A stretch of DNA of 42,924 nucleotides, taken from positions 1-42,924 of the forward strand of contig JAUIII010000008.1 in assembly GCA_030431855.1 (NCBI GenBank), read 5' to 3'. Position numbers and translations under genes: made by a program. The notes under the pieces were generated by a model. The model was not told where the DNA came from. It did no database searches and was given only the letters and a program-made list of their open reading frames with translations. Positions 35,383 to 42,924 of the stretch are shown here, piece after piece (position 1 is the stretch's first letter; each line of letters begins with the position of its first letter). Origin of the DNA: a bacterium (GTDB lineage Bacteria > Patescibacteriota > Saccharimonadia > Saccharimonadales > Saccharimonadaceae).

Positions 35383-36756
35383 ATGGACAAGGACAAACTC
35401 AAACGTTGCCTACAGTATTTGGACTCGTGGATAGATTTTAATTATAGGGATTCTCGTTTACCTGGATTGGTCGTAGCAATTCAACAAGATGACGAATTAC
35501 TATTTAATAATGCGTACGGCTATGCCGATGCCATAAACAAAGTCAGCCTTGAACCAAATCATGTATTCCGCATAGCATCACATTCAAAGACGTTTACTGC
35601 TACCGCTATATTTCAGCTTTACGAAGCTGGCAAGTTACGGCTAGATGACCGCATAAGCTCGCACCTTGAGTGGTTTAAGTCAGCTCAAGATAGTGAAGTA
35701 GAAAATATTACCGTTAGGCACTTCCTTAACCACACTAGTGGTCTAATACGAGACGGCGTCGACTCAAGTTATTGGCAACTTGATAGAGACTTTCCAAGTC
35801 AATCCGAGCTAAAAGAATTTGTCAAAAATTCAAGGCTTCATATACTGAAAGCCAACGAGCATTTTAAATATTCAAATTTTGCTTACTCCTATCTTGGACA
35901 AGTAATCGAAGCCGTAAGTGGCATCAGTTATGAGGAATTTGTATTAAATAATATTATCAAGAAGTTAGGGTTAACAGATACCTATCCAGAATTATCAGAT
36001 GAAGCCGAGAGAAAACTAGCAAAAGGTCATACGCCAATTCTCTTCAATAGCGAGAGAAAGCTTGTCAGTCATGTGCATACCCGGGGTATGACCGCCGCCA
36101 CGGGATTTTGTTCTACAGCATCAGACTTATGCAAATACTTCTCGGCGCACTGCCTAGGCAATGAATCGCTGATAAACGATATGAGCAAACGCGAAATGCA
36201 ACACGGTTATTGGTCTTCTGAGAGAAATGAAGAAAGTTATGGTCTTGGCATGGCTGTTTATCATCATACTAGGAATACTTTATACGGACATGGCGGAGGC
36301 TTTCCAGGCTTTATTACTAACACTAGATTCGACCCTAAGCATAAGCTAATAGTTTCCGTGATGACAAACGCATGGGATGGACCTGCTAGCCTTATCGCAA
36401 AACGAATTATTAATATTATTGATTATTTCAACACAAACGAGGGTAAAGCTAAGGGTGGTGACAAGTACGAAGGTCGCTTTTTTACTCCATGGGACTTAAT
36501 GGATATCATTAATGTGAACGGTAAGCTTATTTCATCAGGACCAAGATACTGGGGTGATTTTGAAGACGGCAATTCAGAGGAGTTAGAAGTTGTTGACGAA
36601 AACACGCTTAGAACAGAGAAGAAGAACAGTTACGGCTCACCTGGGGAAGAGATAATTTACACTTTCGACTCGGATGGTAAAGCAAAGTCTGTTGTTGCCA
36701 CTGGAACAGAAATGCTGCTAGAAGATGATTACCTGAAAAAGATACGGAACAGTTAA
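35383..36756 (+). CDS. beta-lactamase-family serine hydrolase (class C/PBP4-like)
   Basis: RIASHSKTFTATAIFQLYEAGKL (SxxK), YSNFAYSYLG (YxN), GHGGGFPGF. Confidence 0.9.
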   Translation: MDKDKLKRCLQYLDSWIDFNYRDSRLPGLVVAIQQDDELLFNNAYGYADAINKVSLEPNHVFRIASHSKTFTATAIFQLYEAGKLRLDDRISSHLEWFKSAQDSEVENITVRHFLNHTSGLIRDGVDSSYWQLDRDFPSQSELKEFVKNSRLHILKANEHFKYSNFAYSYLGQVIEAVSGISYEEFVLNNIIKKLGLTDTYPELSDEAERKLAKGHTPILFNSERKLVSHVHTRGMTAATGFCSTASDLCKYFSAHCLGNESLINDMSKREMQHGYWSSERNEESYGLGMAVYHHTRNTLYGHGGGFPGFITNTRFDPKHKLIVSVMTNAWDGPASLIAKRIINIIDYFNTNEGKAKGGDKYEGRFFTPWDLMDIINVNGKLISSGPRYWGDFEDGNSEELEVVDENTLRTEKKNSYGSPGEEIIYTFDSDGKAKSVVATGTEMLLEDDYLKKIRNS

Positions 36757-36869
36757 GTCATCGTATCCGTAAGTTAAAAGATGCATCCAGTTCTTTCGAT
36801 TTATAATTGTTTATTTCATCTGTCTTAAGAGTTTGAAATACATCTAATAGGTGGCGCCACTACTTGATC

Positions 36870-36903
36870 ATTAAACATAAGCACAGCTGCGCTTATGTTT
36901 AAT
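36870..36903. terminator. convergent terminator
   Basis: ATTAAACATAAGC-acagctgc-GCTTATGTTTAAT, perfect 13-bp arms. Confidence 0.8.
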
Positions 36904-36915
36904 TAGTATTCAGTG

Positions 36916-37167
36916 CTACTTGTTTCGGTGCTGACAGCCTATCCAGCAACATGGACGTCTCATGCCACCACTCAACTTGGACAACGCTTTTTGAATACGA
37001 ATATCTCTGGTTTCTTCTTTTTTACCTGAGGTTACCCAGCAAATCCATTCATTACGAGCAAGAGGAGTTATATCTTGCCAGACACCGAAGGCTTGTTGGC
37101 TAGACAATAACGCATCACGCAAATCGTTTGGCAATTTATGCACAGTACCTGTAGCAACTTTATCCAT
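36916..37167 (-). CDS. YdeI/OmpD-associated family protein
   Basis: ARNEWICWVTSGKKEETRDIRIQKALSKLSGGMRRPCCWIGCQHR. Confidence 0.85.
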   Translation of the reverse strand: MDKVATGTVHKLPNDLRDALLSSQQAFGVWQDITPLARNEWICWVTSGKKEETRDIRIQKALSKLSGGMRRPCCWIGCQHRNK

Positions 37168-37173
37168 GGCGAT

Positions 37174-37554
37174 CTATGTGAACAATTTCCATTTTCTGTA
37201 GACAGCCCAAAACCATAGTCCTGCACCTGCTACGGTAGTGGTAAATACCATTGCCTGCATCTCAGGCACTACATACACGAGGTCTATGGCAATCTTTGAA
37301 ACGAAGTAGGCTACAAGCAGATACGCCGCCCATTTCTTCATTCGCCACATACCGATGATGATAGCGATATTGCTGAGCAAGCCCACAACTGCGTAAAGCG
37401 AGTACCATGAAGGCACTGTACTATATATTGTTTTTAGCTCGTCTGGGTTTGCTATGTAATACGGTATCTGCAAGTCGCCGACAACGAGCGTTAGTATCAT
37501 GATGATGAGAAACCAGCCTTGTCGTTTGCGAATGGTCTGTAATAGATTTGCCAT
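37174..37554 (-). CDS. small multi-TM membrane protein, hypothetical
   Basis: About 4 TM helices; start chosen at MANLLQTIRK. Confidence 0.7.
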   Translation of the reverse strand: MANLLQTIRKRQGWFLIIMILTLVVGDLQIPYYIANPDELKTIYSTVPSWYSLYAVVGLLSNIAIIIGMWRMKKWAAYLLVAYFVSKIAIDLVYVVPEMQAMVFTTTVAGAGLWFWAVYRKWKLFT

Positions 37555-37555
37555 T

Positions 37556-37921
37556 TTAACTGACTGCCTTTCGAACGAGCTCAGCAATTATAGCCTCCTC
37601 GTCGTCTGCTAATTTTGTTATCGCGTAGCTGATCGGCCAAAGATTACCGTCGTCTAACTTTGCAACATCATTAAATCCAAGCGTCATGAATCGTTCGCCA
37701 AATTTCTTCTTGCTACGAAAAAAGCATAGAACTTTACCGTTGTTATCTGCATACGCTGGCATACCATACCAGGTACGAGGTATTAGGCCAGGCGCATTAG
37801 CGCTGATAATCTCATGTAATCGCTGTCCTATAGCGCGGTCATCGTTGGGCATAGATTCTATTGCCGAGAGAACTCCTTTCAACCCCTCTTCTGCTTTGTC
37901 TTTGCTGGTATTTCTTGGCAT
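37556..37921 (-). CDS. DUF1801-like protein
   Basis: IISANAPGLIPRTWYGMPAYADNNGKVLCFFRSKKKFGERFMTLGF. Confidence 0.8.
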   Translation of the reverse strand: MPRNTSKDKAEEGLKGVLSAIESMPNDDRAIGQRLHEIISANAPGLIPRTWYGMPAYADNNGKVLCFFRSKKKFGERFMTLGFNDVAKLDDGNLWPISYAITKLADDEEAIIAELVRKAVS

Positions 37922-37961
37922 AGAAACCTTTCTACTTGCATTTTTTATAATATTACTGTAT

Positions 37962-37984
37962 TATCAAGATACTTGATATTCAAG
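37962..37984. promoter_or_regulatory. overlapping palindromes, candidate MarR operator
   Basis: TATCAAG-ATA-CTTGATA (37962-37978) and CTTGATATTCAAG (37972-37984). Confidence 0.6.
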
Positions 37985-38001
37985 ATAATGTCAACAACTG
38001 T

Positions 38002-38454
38002 ATGAATAAAGATAACCCACGACACGAAGTATTTGGCGCAATGCAATCATTCGGAGTAAACTCTGTCATGTTTCGTAACGCTATCGGAAAGAAACTAGGT
38101 CTGAATATCACAGATATTGGCTGCTTGAATTATATGCTTATAAAAACGAAATCGACACCTGGTGAACTATCACGCTACACGGGGCTAACATCAGGCGCAA
38201 CAACCTCTATGCTGGACAGGCTAGAGAAACTGAAATTTATTCGCCGACTACCAAACCTTAAAGACCGCAGAGGAACTATGATAGAGCTGTTGCCAGAGGC
38301 AAGAAGTATGATTCTACCCTTTCTGGCGGGCGCTCAGGCAGCTCAACAGGAGCTACTAAAAGAGTTTTCCGATGACGATCTAGAGATAGTTACGCGTTTC
38401 GTAAACGGTTTTAGTAAATCGATTCAGGATCAAGCTGATCAAATAGATCTGTAG
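38002..38454 (+). CDS. MarR-family transcriptional regulator
   Basis: PGELSRYTGLTSGATTSMLDRLEKLKFIRRLPNLKDRRGTMIELLPEA. Confidence 0.92.
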   Translation: MNKDNPRHEVFGAMQSFGVNSVMFRNAIGKKLGLNITDIGCLNYMLIKTKSTPGELSRYTGLTSGATTSMLDRLEKLKFIRRLPNLKDRRGTMIELLPEARSMILPFLAGAQAAQQELLKEFSDDDLEIVTRFVNGFSKSIQDQADQIDL

Positions 38455-38722
38455 TCTCACATATCTGAGTGTATAAATCTCTCGACCTACTACATCAACT
38501 AGTCCAACCGATACTCAACTTCTAGCAAGGACCTCCATCGACTCAGTTCTACATCAATTGAGTGTAAACTTTTCTATTCGGGCCGCACCACAAGATACAT
38601 CCCAGATATTTCGGCATCTATTTGTTTTATATCAAGTATACTTTTCACTTGTAATGGTATAATCGTAGCGATGCGGTGACCGAGAATAGGTGTTGCCTTG
38701 CAAAGGCTTCTACGGCGAAGTT

Positions 38723-39721
38723 ATGTCCGCCCCGCATCTCCAAGTTAATATGACAGCGCAAGAATACATCCAGCAACGACTAGAGCACCTGCACGTGCCC
38801 AGCAAGCCCGTCGAAGTAAGGGGATCTGTTGAAGATGCCATATACGCGCGGCTAATGTCAAAGAAGTTTCGTAAAATGAAAGCAGGTGATCCCTGTGTTG
38901 AAATCACGAAACGTGTGGTTGCGAAAGCCGTAAAAGAACAGACACCGATTATGGTGACTGAGTGCTTCGGCGGCAATAAACTGTGGAGATTCGAGGAAGC
39001 ACCGGAAATAGACTGGGCGGAGCTATTCAGTCTCTTTTACTTTGTTGATTGGATGAAGTATGTCGCAGCAGTACACAAACCAGGCATGATATTTGACTAC
39101 TTTTCGCAAGATTTGTCTGTGGAGCGACTTGATAATCTGTCTCGCGAAGAAATGGATGCTTATAGTAATACGTTTCGCCAGATGATACGGTTTATCGAGC
39201 CGTATCTGCCGGATGGGGTATCAATAACTTATCGTCGTCACCGTGAGATGTTTGGTGATGAGTCAGATTACGACAAAGAGATTCAGGCAGCTATGGAAAA
39301 GATGTTGCGAGACAACGATGGCAAGATGCCAACACTGGACGACGAGATGAAGACAAGAACTGAGCTGAATGTACGACCATTGCCCGGACAGACAGATGAA
39401 GCTGACTGGCGAGAAAAAGTTGAGTTGCAACATCAAGCAATTTTTAGAACACCGACTCTCGGTAAATATCTGAACTTTCCAGACATGGTGTGGACCTGCC
39501 CGACCTACTATGAAGATTCCATCGTTACAGGTAGCACAAAGCGATCGATTGCGAAATTTTGGGCTGGCGTGGGTGCGCTTGAGAAGTCCGACAATACCTA
39601 CCAAGAGCTCGTACTAACACCAAAACAGCTAGAAAAAGCTGAATTTGTTTGGCAAGATGTAATCATCGACGGCTTATCTGGTAAAAACTTCGCTAAAATT
39701 CGAGTCATCACAAAACAATAG
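38723..39721 (+). CDS. hypothetical protein (about 332 aa from the ATG at 38723)
   Basis: Long ORF; start uncertain (38723 or 38750). Confidence 0.75.
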   Translation: MSAPHLQVNMTAQEYIQQRLEHLHVPSKPVEVRGSVEDAIYARLMSKKFRKMKAGDPCVEITKRVVAKAVKEQTPIMVTECFGGNKLWRFEEAPEIDWAELFSLFYFVDWMKYVAAVHKPGMIFDYFSQDLSVERLDNLSREEMDAYSNTFRQMIRFIEPYLPDGVSITYRRHREMFGDESDYDKEIQAAMEKMLRDNDGKMPTLDDEMKTRTELNVRPLPGQTDEADWREKVELQHQAIFRTPTLGKYLNFPDMVWTCPTYYEDSIVTGSTKRSIAKFWAGVGALEKSDNTYQELVLTPKQLEKAEFVWQDVIIDGLSGKNFAKIRVITKQ

Positions 39722-39730
39722 ATATAGATA

Positions 39731-39759
39731 TTGACATTTTATTGTGTTTATGCTAAAAT
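39731..39759 (+). promoter_or_regulatory. strong promoter TTGACA-17-TAAAAT with TGC before the -10
   Basis: TTGACA TTTTATTGTGTTTATGC TAAAAT. Confidence 0.85.
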
Positions 39760-39801
39760 TGGCTTGTTGTCGGAGTTTATTGTTATACTCCGAAGCACAC
39801 C

Positions 39802-40178
39802 ACAGGCAGACACGAGAGGACCAGTCATGCAGACCAGCACAGAAACGATCGTGTTCCGTCGGATCTCGCTCGAACCGCACGAGGAGTTCGACGTGCGTCT
39901 GAGGGGGTTCCCCCGATGGCGCGTGAACATGCTCGAGGTCACCGCGGCCTACATCACCGTGTACGGCGGCAAGGGCAACAACTCGCGGGGCTCATGCGTG
40001 AAGTTCGAGCACCGCTTCCGGGACGTCGATGACCTCCCGGGCATGCCGCACCACGTGGCTGTTGAGGTGCGTAGCGCCTTCAACGACCTCGGCCCACAGC
40101 AGGTCACCAGCTAGCTCTTCCGGAGCTGGACGAATATGACAAGCGGGCGCAGAGGACGTACCACTTGTGTCTGCCTGT
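39802..40178. repeat. perfect 12-bp inverted repeat bracketing cassette B ORF
   Basis: ACAGGCAGACAC 39802-39813 and GTGTCTGCCTGT 40167-40178. Confidence 0.9.
39827..40114 (+). CDS. GC3-rich small protein B (95 aa), hypothetical
   Basis: SD GAGAGGA 6 nt before ATG 39827; by hand count about 84 of 96 codons end in G/C. Confidence 0.8.
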   Translation: MQTSTETIVFRRISLEPHEEFDVRLRGFPRWRVNMLEVTAAYITVYGGKGNNSRGSCVKFEHRFRDVDDLPGMPHHVAVEVRSAFNDLGPQQVTS

Positions 40179-40194
40179 CAAATTCGTTTCACTG

Positions 40195-40230
40195 AAGTAT
40201 TCTCAATATTCTGGGAATACTTTTATTTTG
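40195..40230 (+). terminator. Rho-independent terminator of cassette B
   Basis: AAGTATTC...GAATACTT followed by TTATTTT. Confidence 0.7.
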
Positions 40231-40336
40231 CTGATGAAATATCTTCAAAATAAAAAAGCCATTTACATTCACAAAAAAAGTTATACACTTATATCAATAC
40301 ATAATTACCTCGGTGGAAGGCACAAAGGAGACCAGG

Positions 40337-41686
40337 GTGTCACGAATTGTTAACAAGTCTAAGTTTTTGAAGGGTAAATCAAAGCGCTTTACAGCTGGCG
40401 TAGCTGGAGTACTGACGCTATCGCTCGTAGCAGCTGTTGGGGTACTGGCTGCATCGCTAAACCTACAGGACCGTGCAGTACTGGCAGGAGTCAACTACCC
40501 GTCTACCCCGTCTTGGGACGTGTGTGTGGGCGATGTAAACAACGACGGAAATGAAGATTTTCATGTTAGTTTGCACATGAAGAATTCTGGACCGCTATAC
40601 CAGAGTAATGGCGATGGGACCTTTGCCCGCATTGCGACGAACATTTCCCCGCGCCCTACACCTGGGTTTGCGAAGAATTCATATGTAGACCGCCACGCCT
40701 GCGCAATGGCTGATGTAGACCAGAACGGTTTGTTAGACGTGTACAACGCGGCTGGTCGATGGGCGACTAATAAACTTAAAGACGAGGGAATAAACAACGA
40801 GCTATGGCTACAGACAGCGCCAGGTGTGTATGAAGACGCTGCTACTGAGGCAGGTGTAGGAGAAGAGTGTTCACGAGGCCGCTTCCCTGTATTCGCTGAC
40901 TTTAATGGCGACGGCTGGGTAGACATGTTCCTCGGTGCGCAATATGAACGAGCTGATAGTGCTGATGTATGTAACAATTTGCCAGACTCCCCCACAAATG
41001 AACAGTCTAAAATCTTTATCAACCGCGGCCTTAATTCATATGGTGACTGGGCAGGTTTCAGCATTGCGAGTGAATACAACGTTAGTCAAAAGAACACAGG
41101 CAATCGATTCGCTATCAGCTGGGATGAGAACAACGATGGCCGTCCAGACCTACTGACACAAGCATTTGCGAACAACCGACCATACTTTTACCGCAACAAT
41201 GGTACTAGCTTTACTGAAATGTCACGTGCTGGTACGAAGCGCTTTCCGCTGATGAATGGTGCAACCACCGGTGACGTAAACGGCGACGGCTACACAGATG
41301 TGGTATTTGCAGACAACAATGGCTTTGCATGGATGCGCGGTACTGCGACTGGTGTCAGTACGTCAGTAAACCGAATCGCTTCATTGCCATCTAGCCAACG
41401 TGCGTGGGGTGTAGCTGTAGGTGATATCAATGGAGATGGTGTAACCGACATCTACGGCTTGATTCGTGCTGCAACAGCGGGTAGCGCTAACCCAGATGAC
41501 ATAGTATATGTTGGCCAAGCTGGCGGTACGTTTGTAGCACATGCAGCTCCAAGTGCTGGTGGTGATGCGAACGATGTCGAGGCGGTTTTTGTAAATGGTC
41601 GCGCACAGTTCGTGGTTCTGAATGGTGGCAACGATGAAAAAGCAGCGCCAGGCCCAGTTCAGCTGATTAGCTGGGTAGAAAACTAG
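40337..41686 (+). CDS. FG-GAP/VCBS-repeat surface protein
   Basis: N-terminal TM; repeats DVNNDGNED, DFNGDGWVD, DVNGDGYTD, DINGDGVTD; SD AAGGAG before GTG 40337. Confidence 0.9.
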   Translation: MSRIVNKSKFLKGKSKRFTAGVAGVLTLSLVAAVGVLAASLNLQDRAVLAGVNYPSTPSWDVCVGDVNNDGNEDFHVSLHMKNSGPLYQSNGDGTFARIATNISPRPTPGFAKNSYVDRHACAMADVDQNGLLDVYNAAGRWATNKLKDEGINNELWLQTAPGVYEDAATEAGVGEECSRGRFPVFADFNGDGWVDMFLGAQYERADSADVCNNLPDSPTNEQSKIFINRGLNSYGDWAGFSIASEYNVSQKNTGNRFAISWDENNDGRPDLLTQAFANNRPYFYRNNGTSFTEMSRAGTKRFPLMNGATTGDVNGDGYTDVVFADNNGFAWMRGTATGVSTSVNRIASLPSSQRAWGVAVGDINGDGVTDIYGLIRAATAGSANPDDIVYVGQAGGTFVAHAAPSAGGDANDVEAVFVNGRAQFVVLNGGNDEKAAPGPVQLISWVEN

Positions 41687-41702
41687 CCTTTACTGAACAA
41701 TA

Positions 41703-41734
41703 AAAAAACCGCTGGCCTAGACCAGCGGTTTTTT
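41703..41734. terminator. bidirectional-looking Rho-independent terminator
   Basis: AAAAAACCGCTGG-cctaga-CCAGCGGTTTTTT. Confidence 0.95.
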
Positions 41735-41813
41735 ATTGTTGCTGTTGCTTTTTTTCGAAAAAGAGGTTAGAGTAAACGTAATTAATCAAGTAGATATCAG
41801 GAGATTGTTCACC

Positions 41814-42924
41814 ATGAAATCCATTAATACTAAGTTTATTTTTGTTAGCGTACTTGCAATTGCAAGCATGGTCGCCGGATTCGCAACAATCAGCAAAGCT
41901 GCTTCTACTGAACTTGAGGACGGCATCAAAGGTTCAGGCCTGTACGGCTATCAACGAACATGGTCGGCAAACACTGTCGACTTTAACAACGATGGCCTAG
42001 AGGACATTTGGCTAGGTTATCACCAGCAAGTAGACTCAAAACTTATGCGCAATAATGGCGACGGCACCTACACCCGTGTGGCCCACAACGTAACAGCCCG
42101 AGTAAATGAAGACGGCGGTATTTTAGATCGACACGACTGCGCTTGGGCGGACGTAGACCACAATGGATTTAAGGACATGTACTGTTCTGGTGGTCGTAAC
42201 CTGGAAAACTATTACAAAACCGCTGAGAAAGACAACGAGCTATGGCTTCAAGTAAGTCGAGGTAAATTTACAGAAGCAGGCACCGAGTGGGGCGTAGGTG
42301 ACCCATGCGGACGTGGACGCTTTGTGGCATTTCTCGATCTAAACAATGACGGCTGGGACGACTTGTTTGTCGGTAACGAAAAACCACGTGACGTTGCAAG
42401 TCCTGAGTGCGACCCGCTAGAGGGCACCGAGCGACATAGCTACTCAAAAGTATTTCTCAACGACAATGGCGAACGATTTGTATTTGCACCACAATTTGCA
42501 ACCGCTAACCCATCTACTGGTGTGAACTGCGCGGTACCTATGGACTACAACAAAGACGGATGGATTGACCTGCTGGCGTGTAACTATAAGAACAGCCGTG
42601 GCCAACTATTTCGAAACAACTCCGGCAATGGCTTTACAGAAGTTGGTTCATGGAACTTGTCGCGCCTAAAGCCTATGACTGACGCAGAATACGCTGATAT
42701 TACTGGCGACGGCATAGAAGATATCGTTGCGTCTGATCAGCAGGGGCTCTACTACCACGCAGGTACAGCAACAGGATTCGACCCAACACAGACTCGGTTT
42801 TACTGGAATAACTTTAATGAAGGCGAAGCGCTGTATGGCTGGGGCTTGGCAATTGGTGATATCAACGCCGACGGACAGATGGATGTTTACGGTCTTATCC
42901 ACGACACGACCGAGAGTCGTAACC
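41814..42924 (+). CDS. second FG-GAP/VCBS-repeat secreted protein, truncated by window end
   Basis: MKSINTKFIFVSVLAIASMVAGFATISKAAS signal peptide; DFNNDGLED, DLNNDGWDD, DYNKDGWID repeats; open to the edge so absent from the ORF track. Confidence 0.92.
   Translation, partial: MKSINTKFIFVSVLAIASMVAGFATISKAASTELEDGIKGSGLYGYQRTWSANTVDFNNDGLEDIWLGYHQQVDSKLMRNNGDGTYTRVAHNVTARVNEDGGILDRHDCAWADVDHNGFKDMYCSGGRNLENYYKTAEKDNELWLQVSRGKFTEAGTEWGVGDPCGRGRFVAFLDLNNDGWDDLFVGNEKPRDVASPECDPLEGTERHSYSKVFLNDNGERFVFAPQFATANPSTGVNCAVPMDYNKDGWIDLLACNYKNSRGQLFRNNSGNGFTEVGSWNLSRLKPMTDAEYADITGDGIEDIVASDQQGLYYHAGTATGFDPTQTRFYWNNFNEGEALYGWGLAIGDINADGQMDVYGLIHDTTESRN

Noticed and set aside
38671-38679. ATG CGG TGA two-codon mini-ORF 7 nt after a TATAAT
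   Set aside because: Could be a minimal leader ORF but is too short to distinguish from chance.
1-42924. CRISPR arrays, rRNA genes, tmRNA, RNase P RNA
   Set aside because: No regularly spaced repeats or conserved core sequences seen on either strand.

Overview
The window looks like a Candidatus Saccharibacteria (TM7/Patescibacteria)-type chromosome segment using the standard code (TGA serves as a stop, e.g. the ATGA overlap at 34436-34439). Housekeeping genes: metK (behind a SAM-riboswitch-like leader), pheT-HIT-pheS, trmD, khpA, rpsP, rnc, nusB, rpmF, leuS and a murF-like ligase. Also present are ion and water channels, two type IV prepilin-like genes, and tRNA-Gln and tRNA-Gly genes. An accessory island (about 27.3-35.3 kb) carries a large serine recombinase that ends inside tRNA-Gly, a Sau3AI/MutH-type R-M system with a C5 methyltransferase, a zinc-motif protein, and a nuclease/membrane-protein pair. 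A tandem pair of FG-GAP/VCBS surface proteins closes the window. Most unusual: (1) two very GC3-rich mini-genes (17.8-18.2 kb and 39.7-40.2 kb) with matching layout: same promoter class, 5' hairpin at the transcription start, complementary 5'/3' UTR arms bracketing the ORF, and an identical AGCTAGCTC at the stop codon; (2) a tRNA-Gly with a G19-C56 to U19-A56 double change, where A56 completes the antisense recombinase's stop codon; (3) a 21-nt inverted repeat enclosing tRNA-Gln; (4) many genes whose -10 box lies exactly 6-7 nt before ATG, implying leaderless mRNAs. All calls come from reading the sequence; no searches or folding were run.
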